From Saprospirales bacterium (GTDB lineage: Bacteria; Bacteroidota; Bacteroidia; Chitinophagales; JADIYW01), in the NCBI GenBank assembly GCA_016711605.1, contig JADJSS010000020.1:3337-67336 (forward strand): 64,000 nucleotides of DNA, given 5' to 3'. The position numbers and the translations under genes were made by a program. Positions 20,366 to 30,790 of the stretch are shown here, in pieces. Position 1 is the stretch's first letter, and each line of letters begins with the position of its first letter. The notes beneath the pieces were generated by a model. That model ran no database searches. It was not told the DNA's origin and saw nothing but the letters and a program-made list of their open reading frames with translations.

Positions 20366-21097
20366 ATGCCAACTGAAATTTATATTCCAATTATTCTATT
20401 TCTTGGTTCTTTAGTATATGCAACTTTTGGTTTTGGTGATGCTATTTTTGCGATGCCATTTTTAACATTATTAGTAAGTACTAAAGTTGCCACACCTATC
20501 ATGACATTAAATGGATTGACATTAGCAATACTAATGTTGATGAAACATCACAAAAATATCAATTGGAATATCACAAAAAAATTAGTATTCGCTGCTGTTT
20601 TTGGAATACCTATTGGAATTTATTTTTTAAAATATGGAAATGAAAATTTAATAAAAACGTTTCTCTATATTTTTATAATTCTGGTTGCATTATTTAATTT
20701 ATTTTTCACAAAATACAAAGTAAATCTAAATGAAAAATTTGCGTATTTATTTGGATTTATAGGTGGAATTTTAGGTGGTGCATTTAATACTGCTGGACCA
20801 CCAATAGTTATTTTTGGAATTTTGAAAAACTGGACAACTTTACAATTCATTGGAAATTTACAAGGTTATTTTATTGTCTCTGATGTATTTATTATTATAG
20901 GACAAATCATTTCAGGTATTTTAAATAAAACAGTATTGTATTATTTTGCAATTTCATTACCATTTACATTAATTGCATTTTTTGTTGGCAATAAAATTCG
21001 GCAGAAAATTTCTGAAGATCAGTACAAAAAATACATCTATTTCCTGTTGATATTAGTTGGTGTATATGGTTTAATAAGAATTTATTTTCAACATTAA
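20366..21097 (+). CDS. TauE/SafE family (sulfite exporter-like) membrane protein
   Basis: 243 residues with about eight membrane segments in two related halves. Family-type motifs are FGFGDAIFAMPFL near the start and GGAFNTAGPPIVIF in the second half. The family exports sulfite, sulfoacetate or related organosulfur anions, but specificity cannot be read from sequence, and neighbours give no sulfur context. It is the only plus-strand gene of its immediate cluster that is intact. Confidence 0.85.
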   Translation: MPTEIYIPIILFLGSLVYATFGFGDAIFAMPFLTLLVSTKVATPIMTLNGLTLAILMLMKHHKNINWNITKKLVFAAVFGIPIGIYFLKYGNENLIKTFLYIFIILVALFNLFFTKYKVNLNEKFAYLFGFIGGILGGAFNTAGPPIVIFGILKNWTTLQFIGNLQGYFIVSDVFIIIGQIISGILNKTVLYYFAISLPFTLIAFFVGNKIRQKISEDQYKKYIYFLLILVGVYGLIRIYFQH

Positions 21098-21152
21098 TTA
21101 TTTAGTTTCTTAATTAAATTCATTATACTTTTAACATTACAAACCAAAACAT

Positions 21153-22128
21153 ATGCACTATTTCAGAATAATAATTTCAAGTTTAATTTTGCTTTCCAGC
21201 TGCCAGCAATCAAAAAAATAAAACAAAAACGACTGTAAATGAAAAACAGATTGATGTAAGCCAACCGTTTACAACAAACGGCTATGTAATATCAAGTAAC
21301 GATGCTCTTTTAAAAAACTTTGATGATGCACATAACTCCAAAAATACAGATGCATTTAAAAAACTATACGCACCGAATGTTTTTTATTATACCAAAGAAA
21401 AAACGCTCGATGAAGTCCTTAAAATGAAAGCTGCAGCATTACAAAAAAGTCCTGACTATATTCAGAAAAGCACGTTTGTAGAAGATTTTATCTATAACGA
21501 TAGAATTGAAGTATTTTTTGATAAAACATTTACCATTTCTGGCAAAAGCAACACAGTAAGAAGCATCTTAATTTTAGCTAGAATTGATACTGCAAAAAGT
21601 GAATTTAAAATTATAGAAGAATCAGATTTGCCGTCGAAGAAATATCTCAAGAAACAAGATAAAACAATTAGCAATGATGCTGATTTTAATGGTGATGGTA
21701 AAAAAGAATATGCAGAAATTATTGCACCAAAAATTATAGAAGAAGAAATGAATTGTGCAAACGGCGATTGCATTACTGAAATAAAATTTTCGGATAATTC
21801 TATAAAAAATATCGAAATCAATAATTGCATTGGTGGAATGTTAGAATTAGAAGGTGATTTAAATAATGATGGTGCTGAAGAAATCGGAATTTTGGATGAT
21901 TGGTTCACATCGCGTTGGGGTCGATATATTGTTTACACCAATAAAAATAGCACTTGGCAAGTATTAACTACTTTATCGGTAGATAGATTTACAGTGATGG
22001 ATGATGCTAAATTGCGTTCGTCATTAGTGCGTAAAATCGGTAAAAATAAAGTTGAAATTAGCAATTATATTTGGAATGATGAACAAGCAGATATGATTAT
22101 TAAAAAAAGTATTATTACAATTCCATGA
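21153..22128 (+). CDS. Lipoprotein of unknown function (one-base frameshift at 21212-21218)
   Basis: The start at 21153 gives a lipoprotein signal (ISSLILLSSCQQSKK) that stops after 22 codons in an A7 run. Removing one A continues smoothly through QSKNKTKTTVNEKQID and into the long frame, giving about 324 residues. The second half has DADFNGDGKKEYAEI and EGDLNNDGAEEIGIL, which look like FG-GAP/VCBS-type Asp-rich repeats (DxNxDG). Such exported proteins often sit on the cell surface. The frameshift is most simply a homopolymer error. Confidence 0.7.
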
Positions 22129-22191
22129 AAAATATAAAACTTATTACTACCATTTTTTTTTATAACTTTAAATAATTAAAACACCAAAATT

Positions 22192-22576
22192 ATGCCAACT
22201 ATAAGTTTAATTTTCGCAACTATTGCAGCTATATTTCACGTACTTTTCTTTTTAATGGAAAGTGTATTTTGGATGAATCCAAAAGTGCACAAAACATTTG
22301 GAATGAAAAAACCTTGAAGAAGCTGCAAACTTTAAATTGTCATTTTTTAATCAAGGATTTTATAATTTATTTTTAGCTATTGGTGTTTTTGTTGGTATTT
22401 ATTTGCTACCAGGTGAATTGGAGCTTGCTGGCAAAACATTGATTTTATTTTGTTGCTATAGCATGTTTGCTGCATCTATTGTTTTATTTATTTCAAAACC
22501 TGGAATGCTGCGTGGTGTTTTTATACAAGGACTTTGTCCGTTGGTTGCAATTGTATGTAATCTTTTTTGCAGATAA
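22192..22576 (+). CDS. DUF1304-like small membrane protein (one-base frameshift near 22310)
   Basis: The ATG at 22192 opens a frame with one hydrophobic helix and FLMESVFWMNPKVHKTFG, typical of DUF1304. It stops at 22314, just after an A6 run. With five As it reads FGMKNLEEAANFKLSFFNQG and continues to 22576, giving 127 residues and four membrane helices, the usual size for this family. The function is unknown. Only the C-terminal part (from 22337) is open without correction. Confidence 0.75.
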
Positions 22577-22605
22577 TTTTATTCATTTCTAAACACAATT
22601 TAATC

Positions 22606-22656
22606 TGAATATTGTATTATTTTTAATAGTGCAGATTGAATATCTATTAACATTTC
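22606..22656. repeat. Interspersed repeat, copy B (weak)
   Basis: ATCTGAATATT, then TTTTTAATAGTGCAGATTGA at 22620-22639, then ATTAACATTTCTTTTATTTTGAAC. It matches the core and the start of the tail of copies A and C, but lies between the convergent DUF1304 and clpB ends, not at a start codon. Confidence 0.5.
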
Positions 22657-22658
22657 TT

Positions 22659-25262
22659 TTATTTTGAACTATTTCTAAGAGATATTTCTTCTTCAAAACA
22701 ATCAGCAATAACTGGCTTGTCTTTTTGAATTTTATCAGCAATAATCATTTTGGAAAGCTGATTGATTAACTCTTTATTGATTAATCTTTTCAGTGGTCTT
22801 GCTCCATATTGTGGCTCATAACCTTCTTTAGCAAAATGTTCAACTAATTCATCGGAAAAGCTAATGTCAATTTCCATTTCTGCTAATTGTTTTTTCAGAT
22901 TTTGCAATTGAATTTTTACAATCTCTTTAATATCATTTTGCAACAATGGTTTAAACATAATCACTTCGTCAATTCTATTGAAAAATTCTGGTCGCAACAC
23001 ACGTTTTATCGCATCTAAAATTTGCACTTTTGAGGTTTCTGTTGCTGTAAAAATATCGTTATCAGTTTTTACATTTTCAAAATTTTGTTGAATTAAATGC
23101 GAACCAATATTCGATGTCATAATGATAATTGTATTTTTAAAATCAACCGTTCTGCCTTTATTATCTGTTAATCTTCCATCTTCTAACACTTGCAATAAAA
23201 TATTAAAAACATCTGGATGTGCTTTTTCAATTTCATCTAACAACACCACAGAATATGGATGATTGCGCACAGCTTCGGTTAATTGTCCACCTTCATCATA
23301 GCCAATATATCCTGGTGGCGAGCCAATTAATCGAGATACAGAATGTTTTTCCATATATTCACTCATATCAATTCTAACCATTGATTTTTCATCATCAAAC
23401 AATAACTCAGCTAATGCTTTGGCGAGCTCTGTTTTTCCAACACCAGTTGTTCCAATGAACAAAAATGAACCTAGTGGTTTTTTCGGATCTTGCAAACCAG
23501 CTCTGCTTCTACGAATAGCATCAGACACTGCAACAATTGCTTCTTCTTGTCCAACTACACGTTTGTGTAAATAATCTTCTAAGTTGATCAATTTATCTTT
23601 TTCTGCTTGCAACATTTTATTCAATGGAATGCCAGTCCAGCGCGACACAATTTCTGCAATATTTTCACTTGTAACTTCTTCTTTCATCAATCGGCTACCT
23701 TGCTCATTTTCCTGCAATTCTTTTTCCATTTTAGCCAAATTCGTTTCTACTTCTTTAATTTTTCCATAACGAATTTCTGCTACCTTTCCATAGTCGCCGT
23801 TGCGTTCTGCTTGTTCAGCTTCGAGTTTAAAATTTTCAATTTTTATTTTTTCATTTTGAATTCTATCTACAATGGTTTTTTCGCTTTGCCATTTTGCTTT
23901 AAACGCATTTCTTTTTTCACTTAATTCAGAAATTTGTTTTGATAAATCTTCTACTTTATTTACGTCATTTTCTTTTTTGATAGCTTCACGTTCAATTTCT
24001 AACGTACGAATTTTTCGTTCCAATTCATCTAATTCTTCAGGAACAGAATCCATTTCTAAACGCAGTTTTGCGGCAGCTTCATCAATTAAATCAATGGCTT
24101 TGTCTGGCAAAAAACGATTCGTAATATATCTATTTGATAATTCTGCAGCAGCAATAATGGCTTCATCTTTTATCGTTACCTTATGATGATTTTCGTATCG
24201 TTCTTTCAAGCCACGCAAAATAGAAATAGTATCTTCTACACTTGGTTCTTGCACAATCACTTTTTGAAAACGACGTTCCAATGCTTTGTCTTTTTCAAAG
24301 AATTTTTGGTATTCATTTAAAGTAGTTGCACCAATGGCACGCAGTTCACCACGAGCCAATGCTGGTTTCAAAATGTTAGCAGCATCCATTGCGCCGTCAC
24401 CACCACCAGCACCAACCAAAGTATGAATTTCATCAATAAATAAAATAATTTGTCCGTTAGAATCTATCACTTCTTTAATCACTGCTTTCAAACGTTCTTC
24501 AAATTCACCTTTGTATTTCGCACCAGCAATGAGCGCACCCATATCTAACGAATAAATAATTTTTGATTTCAGATTTTCTGGAATATCACCAGAAATAATA
24601 CGAAACGCAATGCCTTCAGCAATGGCAGTTTTACCAACACCAGGTTCGCCAACTAAAATCGGATTATTTTTTGTTCTTCGTGATAAAATATGCAATACAC
24701 GGCGAATTTCTTCATCACGACCAATCACAGGATCGAGTTTATTAGATTGCGCTAGTTGATTTAAATTTTTAGCGTATTTATCTAATGAATTATACGTTGT
24801 ATCTGCACTTGGATTGTTCACGGTTTGTCCTTTTCTGAGTTCTTTAATAGCTTGTTTTAAATTGGTTTCTGTGATATTATTTTGCTTCAATAGTTTTGAA
24901 GTTGCATCGTTTATACTTAATAAAGCTAACAACAAATGTTCGATTGAAACATAATCGTCGTTAAATTCTTTCAAATAAGAATTTGCTTTTAACAAAACTT
25001 GTCCCATATTTTGAGATGGATATTGCATGCTATCACCAGAAACGGTTGGTTGATTTTTCAATAGCGTTTCTAGTTCTAAATTAATTTTATGAATATCAGC
25101 ATTTACTTTTTTGAATAAAAAAGGCGTAACATCTTTATCGGTTTCTAAAATTGCTTTCAGTAAATGAAACGTATCTAATGATGCATGTTTTGCATTGAAT
25201 GCCAATTGCTGCGCTTGCGCAATAGCTTCCTGCGATTTGATGGTATAATTATTTGGGTTCAT
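22659..25262 (-). CDS. clpB: ATP-dependent disaggregase ClpB
   Basis: About 867 residues from the ATG at 25262 ([13 protein letters not shown]). The longer frame to 25328 adds an unlikely leader. It has a Clp N-domain (about 1-145), NBD1 with Walker [14 protein letters not shown], the long coiled-coil middle domain (about 400-520) that identifies ClpB over ClpC, and NBD2 with [14 protein letters not shown] and [10 protein letters not shown]. ClpB pulls polypeptides out of aggregates together with DnaK, which lies 3.4 kb away here on the opposite strand. No CIRCE or HrcA-type operator was seen upstream. Confidence 0.96.
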   Translation of the reverse strand: MNPNNYTIKSQEAIAQAQQLAFNAKHASLDTFHLLKAILETDKDVTPFLFKKVNADIHKINLELETLLKNQPTVSGDSMQYPSQNMGQVLLKANSYLKEFNDDYVSIEHLLLALLSINDATSKLLKQNNITETNLKQAIKELRKGQTVNNPSADTTYNSLDKYAKNLNQLAQSNKLDPVIGRDEEIRRVLHILSRRTKNNPILVGEPGVGKTAIAEGIAFRIISGDIPENLKSKIIYSLDMGALIAGAKYKGEFEERLKAVIKEVIDSNGQIILFIDEIHTLVGAGGGDGAMDAANILKPALARGELRAIGATTLNEYQKFFEKDKALERRFQKVIVQEPSVEDTISILRGLKERYENHHKVTIKDEAIIAAAELSNRYITNRFLPDKAIDLIDEAAAKLRLEMDSVPEELDELERKIRTLEIEREAIKKENDVNKVEDLSKQISELSEKRNAFKAKWQSEKTIVDRIQNEKIKIENFKLEAEQAERNGDYGKVAEIRYGKIKEVETNLAKMEKELQENEQGSRLMKEEVTSENIAEIVSRWTGIPLNKMLQAEKDKLINLEDYLHKRVVGQEEAIVAVSDAIRRSRAGLQDPKKPLGSFLFIGTTGVGKTELAKALAELLFDDEKSMVRIDMSEYMEKHSVSRLIGSPPGYIGYDEGGQLTEAVRNHPYSVVLLDEIEKAHPDVFNILLQVLEDGRLTDNKGRTVDFKNTIIIMTSNIGSHLIQQNFENVKTDNDIFTATETSKVQILDAIKRVLRPEFFNRIDEVIMFKPLLQNDIKEIVKIQLQNLKKQLAEMEIDISFSDELVEHFAKEGYEPQYGARPLKRLINKELINQLSKMIIADKIQKDKPVIADCFEEEISLRNSSK

Positions 25263-25463
25263 TTTTATAATTTGATAATTAGTTGATTTGAAAATTTGAA
25301 AATGATTTACAACAATTTCAAAACTCATAAACTAATCATCAAAACATATGCTAACTCTCAAAAACCAAAAGAATGTGTAACAAATCAGCAATTATAACAG
25401 AAAAAAACAACACTATCTGACGAAAGTACAGAAAAAACAATAAAAACATGACAAAATTACTTA

Positions 25464-25829
25464 TTAATCTTCGTCAACTATAAATTTCTCAACGGTAGCG
25501 CAGATAAAAGAAAATGCTAAACTAAATATTAACGCAGCAATCCAACCACCAACTTGAAATCCAGGTAAAACATTATCTGTTAGAACAACCATTCCAGCAC
25601 TGATTACTAATGAAAATAAACCAAGTGTTAAACACGATATTGGTAATGAAATAAAATTCAAAATTGGTTTTAAAAATGAATTTAAGACACTCAACACCAA
25701 TGCAACTTTTACAGCATCCATGACACTATTTACCATAGGATTGGAAAAACCATTCCATAATTGTGGTAACAAATACGACAATCCGATTACTGTTGCAACT
25801 TTAATTAAAAAACGAATTAGAAACTTCAT
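25464..25829 (-). CDS. Phage-holin-4-like (COG1950) small membrane protein
   Basis: 121 residues from MKFLIRFLIK at 25829. Four hydrophobic helices, with ISLPISCLTLGLFSLVISAGMV resembling the Phage_holin_4_2/YvlD family. These are host membrane proteins despite the name, and no other phage gene is nearby. The longer frame to 25901 runs through repeat copy C and is unlikely to be translated. Confidence 0.8.
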   Translation of the reverse strand: MKFLIRFLIKVATVIGLSYLLPQLWNGFSNPMVNSVMDAVKVALVLSVLNSFLKPILNFISLPISCLTLGLFSLVISAGMVVLTDNVLPGFQVGGWIAALIFSLAFSFICATVEKFIVDED

Positions 25830-25915
25830 CTGTATATTTTTATTGTTTTTAATGGAGCAGATGGAATCGCAAATAAACATTTCTGTTTGGAATGCGAACA
25901 ATCATGCGTATTTCA
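25830..25915. repeat. Interspersed repeat, copy C
   Basis: The core GTTTTTAATGGAGCAGATGG at 25845-25864 and tail CATTTCTGTTTGGAATGCGAAC ending ATTTCATA match copy A. The core starts 15 bp upstream of the minus-strand start codon at 25829, the same spacing as in copy A. Confidence 0.6.
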
Positions 25916-26066
25916 TACTTATATTAATTGGTACAAAAGTATACTATTTATCGCATTTTTGAAATATTTATAATGCTAAAATTATTTTCCGTCATTTTGT
26001 CATACATTTTCCATTGGCACATTAGTTGTAAAATGTGGTTAAGTCTTAAACAATAAAATTAATAAA

Positions 26067-27974
26067 ATGGGAAAAATAATAGGAATCGATTTAGGTACAA
26101 CCAACTCATGCGTTGCCGTAATGGAAGGCAACGAGCCAGTGGTCATTACAACAGATGAAGGTCAACGCACGTTGCCATCAATCGTAGGTTTTTTGGATAA
26201 CGGCGAACGCAAAGTAGGCGCACCTGCAAAACGTCAAGCAATTACCAATCCAACCAACACAGTTTCGTCTATCAAACGTTTCATGGGAAAACGTTTCAGC
26301 GAAACTTCTAAAGAAAAAGATTATGTATCATACGCAGTAGAAAAAGGCGATAACGATACCGTTCGTGTACGTTTACATGACAGATTGTACACACCACAAG
26401 AAATTTCAGCCATCATTTTGCAAAAATGTAAAAAAATGGCAGAAGACTATTTAGGTCAAACAGTTAGTGAAGCAGTTATCACGGTTCCTGCATATTTTAA
26501 CGATGCTGAACGTCAGGCAACAAAAGAAGCTGGTTTAATTGCTGGTTTAGATGTAAAACGTATCATCAACGAACCAACTGCTGCAGCTTTAGCTTATGGC
26601 TTAGATAAAGGTGGAAAAGATATGAAAATTGCCGTTTACGATTTAGGTGGTGGAACGTTTGACGTTTCTATGCTTGAATTAGGTGATGGTGTTTTTGAAG
26701 TAAAATCTACCAATGGTGATGTGCACTTAGGTGGTGACGATTTCGATCAAATTATCATGGAATGGTTGGCAAATGAATTCCAGGCAGAAGAAAGAATGGA
26801 TTTACGCAAAGATCCAATGGCTTTACAACGTTTGAAAGAAGCAGCTGAAAAAGCAAAAATTGAATTGTCTTCTTCTAATGAAACAGAAATCAACTTACCA
26901 TATATTACTGCTGTTGATGGTGTTCCAAAACACTTAGTAAAAAAATTATCGCGTGCAAAATTCGATCAATTAACAGAAAGATTAGTAGAACGCACATTAG
27001 AGCCATGTAAAAAAGCATTAAAAGATGCTGGTTTAAGTATTGGTGATATTGATGAAGTAATTTTGGTTGGTGGTTCAACACGTATTCCAAAAATTCAGGA
27101 AGCTGTAGAAAAATTCTTTGGTAAAAAACCATCAAAAGGTGTAAATCCAGATGAAGTAGTTGCCGTTGGTGCAGCAATTCAAGGTGGTGTTTTAACTGGT
27201 GATGTAAAAGATGTTTTATTATTAGATGTAACACCTTTATCATTAGGAATTGAAACGTACGGTGGTGTTTTCACTAAATTAATTGAATCAAACACAACGA
27301 TTCCAACTAAAAAATCGGAAACATTCTCAACTGCATCAGACAATCAACCTTCAGTAGAATTAAACGTGTTGCAAGGCGAACGTTCTATGGCGAAAGACAA
27401 CAAAAGCTTAGGTCGTTTCCACTTAGATGGAATTCCATCTGCACCACGTGGTGTTCCACAAATTGAAGTAATTTTTGATATTGACGCGAACGGTATCTTA
27501 AGCGTAACTGCAAAAGATAAAGGCACAGGAAAAGAACAAAATATTCGTATCACAGCTTCTTCTGGTTTAAGCAAAGAAGAAATTGAGAAAATGAAAGCTG
27601 AAGCAAAAGCAAACGAACAAGCTGATAAAGAAGCACGTGAAAGAGTAGATAAATTGAACGAAGCTGACACGATGCTTTTCCAAACGGAAAAACAATTGAA
27701 AGAGTTTGGCGATAAAATTCCGGCTGAGAAAAAAGCTGCGATTGAAAGTGCTGCTGCTGAATTAAAAACTGCGCATGCAAGTGAAAATTTAGCTTCAATT
27801 GATACTGCTTTGGCTGCATTGAATGCTGCATGGCAAGCTGCTTCGCAAGATATGGATGCTGGCGCACAAGGTGGTGCTGAACAAAACGGTGCAACTGATA
27901 ATCATTCTGAAAACCAAAATGCAAACAACACAGAAGATGTGCAAGATGCAGAAGTAGTGGAAGAAGTGAAATAG
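26067..27974 (+). CDS. dnaK: Chaperone DnaK (Hsp70)
   Basis: 635 residues. The N-terminal ATPase starts [16 protein letters not shown], with the phosphate loops [11 protein letters not shown] and [11 protein letters not shown]. The interdomain linker [19 protein letters not shown] precedes the substrate-binding domain, and the acidic tail ends [13 protein letters not shown]. DnaK folds and refolds proteins with DnaJ and GrpE and hands aggregates to ClpB. dnaJ and grpE are not adjacent. Codon use is biased and GC higher than neighbours, as expected of a highly expressed gene. A strong terminator follows. Confidence 0.97.
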   Translation: MGKIIGIDLGTTNSCVAVMEGNEPVVITTDEGQRTLPSIVGFLDNGERKVGAPAKRQAITNPTNTVSSIKRFMGKRFSETSKEKDYVSYAVEKGDNDTVRVRLHDRLYTPQEISAIILQKCKKMAEDYLGQTVSEAVITVPAYFNDAERQATKEAGLIAGLDVKRIINEPTAAALAYGLDKGGKDMKIAVYDLGGGTFDVSMLELGDGVFEVKSTNGDVHLGGDDFDQIIMEWLANEFQAEERMDLRKDPMALQRLKEAAEKAKIELSSSNETEINLPYITAVDGVPKHLVKKLSRAKFDQLTERLVERTLEPCKKALKDAGLSIGDIDEVILVGGSTRIPKIQEAVEKFFGKKPSKGVNPDEVVAVGAAIQGGVLTGDVKDVLLLDVTPLSLGIETYGGVFTKLIESNTTIPTKKSETFSTASDNQPSVELNVLQGERSMAKDNKSLGRFHLDGIPSAPRGVPQIEVIFDIDANGILSVTAKDKGTGKEQNIRITASSGLSKEEIEKMKAEAKANEQADKEARERVDKLNEADTMLFQTEKQLKEFGDKIPAEKKAAIESAAAELKTAHASENLASIDTALAALNAAWQAASQDMDAGAQGGAEQNGATDNHSENQNANNTEDVQDAEVVEEVK

Positions 27975-28039
27975 AAGAAAGTGATAAGTAAAAAGTTATT
28001 AGTTATTTGTAACTTGATTTTTTGCGAATTATGAAAGAT

Positions 28040-28070
28040 AAAAGCCATCGAGAAATCGATGGCTTTTTTA
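28040..28070 (+). terminator. Intrinsic terminator of dnaK
   Basis: A 12-bp stem, AAAAGCCATCGA / TCGATGGCTTTT, with a GAAA tetraloop, followed by Ts. It lies 66 bp after the dnaK stop. Confidence 0.85.
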
Positions 28071-28119
28071 GTTTAGTATTTATTAGAAAGTATGGTAATT
28101 TTGAAGTAAAACAATTTTA

Positions 28120-28506
28120 TTAATTCATCTTCAAAGGTGCGGTCATAAAAAATTCAGGAATTTCTACTTGAAATAATTTACCATCAAAAAGATTGACCAT
28201 TAAGTAGCTGCCGTACATTTTGCCAATGTCGGTTTTTAAATCGCAGCCAGAAATATATTCGTAGCTTTCACCAGCTTGCAATACAGGTTGTTCGCCAACT
28301 ACGCCTTCGCCTTCTACTTCGCGTTTTTGTCCAAGTGCATCTACAATAAACCAATGTCTGCGCAATAATTGCACGGTATCTTTGCTGTTGTTCGTAATAA
28401 TAATTCGGTAAGCAAACATAAAATGCTGCGACATCGGATATGAATAATCCGATTGGTAGAATGTTTCTACGCTTACTTTTATTTTATGTGAAATTAGTGA
28501 AGTCAT
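28120..28506 (-). CDS. apaG: ApaG/DUF525 domain protein
   Basis: 128 residues, a stand-alone ApaG fold. VETFYQSDYSYP, FAYRIIITNNS, QLLRRHWFIVDALGQ and GEQPVLQAGESYEYISGCDL match the conserved strands of DUF525. ApaG is linked to cobalt/magnesium phenotypes in enterics, but its biochemical role is unresolved. It is followed 50 bp later, on the same strand, by... no: gmk lies upstream (28556-29125), so gmk and apaG probably form one transcript. Confidence 0.9.
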   Translation of the reverse strand: MTSLISHKIKVSVETFYQSDYSYPMSQHFMFAYRIIITNNSKDTVQLLRRHWFIVDALGQKREVEGEGVVGEQPVLQAGESYEYISGCDLKTDIGKMYGSYLMVNLFDGKLFQVEIPEFFMTAPLKMN

Positions 28507-28555
28507 TGTTTATATAAACAAAAATAAAGAAAAAATAGTTTCAGTACAAGCAAAA

Positions 28556-29125
28556 CTAATTTTCATGTTTTAGGAAATGATTTACAATAACAGCCAATTG
28601 CTGTTGCGCAATTTGCAAATCATCATTCATAATTGCAATATCAAACTGATTTGCTTCTTGCATTTCAATTTCTGCTTTGGCTAATCGTTTTTCAATTTTT
28701 TCTGGCGAATCTGTGCCACGTAATTCTAAACGCTGACGAAGTACTTCTAAACTTACTGGTTGAATAAACAACGACAACGGTTTAAATTTTAAATTCTTCA
28801 TCACATTAATGGCACCAAAAACATCTACAACTAAAAGCGGAAATTTATTCAATTGGTTAATACGTTCCAATTCAGATTTTAGTGTGCCATAATACGTTCC
28901 AGCATATACCTCTTGCCATTCCAAAAATTCATCATTATGCATTTTATCTTCAAATGCTTCACGGTTCATAAAATGATAATCAACACCATCTTGTTCGCCT
29001 TTACGAATCTCGCGTGTGGTTGCTGAAACTGAATAGGAAAGTTCTGGAAACTGTAGTAACAAAAAATCACCTAATGTATTTTTTCCAACGCCTGATGGTC
29101 CTGAAAGAATAATGACTTTTTGCAT
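28556..29125 (-). CDS. gmk: Guanylate kinase
   Basis: 189 residues. The P-loop LSGPSGVGKNTLGDFLL is at residues 6-22, the GMP-binding region contains SVSATTREIRKGEQDGVDYHF, and the lid has LRQRLELRGTDSPEKIEKRL. It converts GMP and ATP to GDP and ADP for nucleotide and cyclic-dinucleotide pools. The 264 bp upstream (29126-29389) hold no gene or signal that I can support. Confidence 0.96.
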   Translation of the reverse strand: MQKVIILSGPSGVGKNTLGDFLLLQFPELSYSVSATTREIRKGEQDGVDYHFMNREAFEDKMHNDEFLEWQEVYAGTYYGTLKSELERINQLNKFPLLVVDVFGAINVMKNLKFKPLSLFIQPVSLEVLRQRLELRGTDSPEKIEKRLAKAEIEMQEANQFDIAIMNDDLQIAQQQLAVIVNHFLKHEN

Positions 29126-29389
29126 GTGCGAAGATAGAAAAAAAGTAAAAAACAGAAAAAAAGGAGTCGATTAATTTATCACAAATGAAACAACAAGATT
29201 ATGGCAAAACTATTTAAAAATAACCACAAAAGAAGCTGAAGAAACTTAAGTTAAAATAAAAGATTACAATATGTAGTTTATAAGAAAGCTCAGTTTTTTT
29301 ATTGTTTTCAATTAAAACCTTTAAATTTTCTTTTTGACTTATGTCTCTTTAGTGGTAAAAAAAATATTCGATTTTATTGAAAACAAGTT

Positions 29390-29926
29390 TTACTTAAAAT
29401 TCTTCCACATCATACTTTCCATAGGTTTTGGTGTCCGTTGATTGTATTTAGCGTTTTGTTTTTTATTATAAGCGTTTTCAATTTCACCATCAACAGCAAA
29501 ATAAATTAATTGTCCAACTGGCATGCCAGCATACACGCGAACTGGATGAATGCATGAAATTTCGAGTGTCCAGTAATTGCAAAAACCAACATCACCTTTT
29601 CCAGCAGTTGCATGAATATCAATACCTAATCTACCGATAGACGACTTGCCTTCTAAAAATGGAACATGCGCGTGTGTTTCAGTATATTCTTCAGTGCTGC
29701 CTAAATATAAAGTACCAGGTTGCAAGACATAGCCTTCTTCTGGAATCAAAATTTCTTTAATTAAATTGTGTTTTTTGGCATCTAAAACAGCATCTTCATA
29801 AACTGCTAAATATTTAGATAAATGAACATCGTATGAATTAGTACCTAAGCATTCATGCGTGTATGGTTCAATTACAATAGTGCCTTTTTGCATTTCATTT
29901 AAAATGCCTTTGTCCGTTAAAATCAT
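29390..29926 (-). CDS. dcd: dCTP deaminase
   Basis: 178 residues from MILTDKGILNEM at 29926; the frame to 29941 adds five unlikely residues. GKSSIGRLGIDIHATAGKGD and the following NYWTLEIS hold the trimer-interface and catalytic Glu region of the Dcd/dUTPase fold. It deaminates dCTP to dUTP, feeding dTMP synthesis. No dut gene is adjacent. Confidence 0.94.
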   Translation of the reverse strand: MILTDKGILNEMQKGTIVIEPYTHECLGTNSYDVHLSKYLAVYEDAVLDAKKHNLIKEILIPEEGYVLQPGTLYLGSTEEYTETHAHVPFLEGKSSIGRLGIDIHATAGKGDVGFCNYWTLEISCIHPVRVYAGMPVGQLIYFAVDGEIENAYNKKQNAKYNQRTPKPMESMMWKNFK

Positions 29927-29991
29927 GGTACAAAAATACAAATGAATTAATAAAACAATGAATTAATTTAGTAATGAAAACATTAAAATAA

Positions 29992-30020
29992 GAAAGGCGA
30001 ATACCGTGTATTCGCCTTTC
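29992..30020 (-). terminator. Hairpin after the two-component operon
   Basis: A perfect 13-bp stem, GAAAGGCGAATAC / GTATTCGCCTTTC, with a 3-nt loop, 38 bp beyond the response-regulator stop. There is no long U tract, so it may also act as a transcript-stabilising hairpin. Confidence 0.7.
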
Positions 30021-30057
30021 ATTGTTACTATTATTAAATTCTTTTATTATTACATTA

Positions 30058-30771
30058 TCATGCTAACTGGTTTTCTACCATTTTATAACCTTGTCCGTGT
30101 ATATTTAAAATTTGAAGTGATTCGTCATCTTTCAAATATTTTCTGATTTTTGAAATGAATACATCCATACTGCGTGCTGTGAAATAGCTATCATCTTGCC
30201 ACACATGTTTTAGTGCAACTTCACGTTCCAGCACTTGGTTTTTCTTTTCAAAAAACAAGCGCAGCAATTCATTTTCTTTAGTTGTTAATTTTATTTCCAC
30301 ACCTTTCACAAATATTCTGTGATTTTTATAATCTAATCTTGATTCGCCAGCTTTGTATTCATCTAATGCTACTTCTACTTCGTGTTTTTCAGTTCTGCGT
30401 AAAATAGCATTCATTTTCAATTCCAGAATTTCCATGCTAAATGGTTTTGTAATATAATCATCAGCACCAATCGTTAATCCTTTTATTTTATCTTCTTTCA
30501 ACGATTTTGCTGTTAAGAAAATAATCGGAATTTCTTTATCGTCTTTTCTAATTTCTTCAGCGACAGCAAATCCATCTTTTTTTGGCATCATCACATCTAA
30601 TAATACAATATCATACTCATTTTTTCTGAATGCAAAAAGACCTTCAACACCATCGCGTTTCAACTCAACTTCAAAATTTTTATGTTTTAAATACTCTTGT
30701 AATAGAGTTCCTAAGTTTGGATCGTCTTCTACTAAAAGTACTTTCTTTTTGTTAACTGTTGCTGTGCTCAT
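30058..30771 (-). CDS. OmpR/PhoB-family response regulator
   Basis: 237 residues. Receiver domain at 1-125, with the acidic pocket LVEDD, the phospho-acceptor Asp in DIVLLDVMMPKKDG, and the switch residues in FLTAKS and TKPF. A winged-helix DNA-binding domain follows (about 140-232; LTTKENELLRLFFEKKNQVLERE, MDVFISKIRKYL). It starts 19 bp after the histidine kinase stop, so the pair forms one two-component system. Target genes cannot be told. Confidence 0.95.
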   Translation of the reverse strand: MSTATVNKKKVLLVEDDPNLGTLLQEYLKHKNFEVELKRDGVEGLFAFRKNEYDIVLLDVMMPKKDGFAVAEEIRKDDKEIPIIFLTAKSLKEDKIKGLTIGADDYITKPFSMEILELKMNAILRRTEKHEVEVALDEYKAGESRLDYKNHRIFVKGVEIKLTTKENELLRLFFEKKNQVLEREVALKHVWQDDSYFTARSMDVFISKIRKYLKDDESLQILNIHGQGYKMVENQLA

Positions 30772-30790
30772 TTTTTAATAATTTATGTGA

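Noticed and set aside
25464..25829. Holin-like gene as a prophage marker
   Set aside because: The COG1950 family is a normal host membrane protein and no other phage gene is nearby.
29126..29389. Small RNA or short gene between dcd and gmk
   Set aside because: Only a 12-codon frame and A/T-rich sequence; no hairpin, promoter or conserved wording seen.
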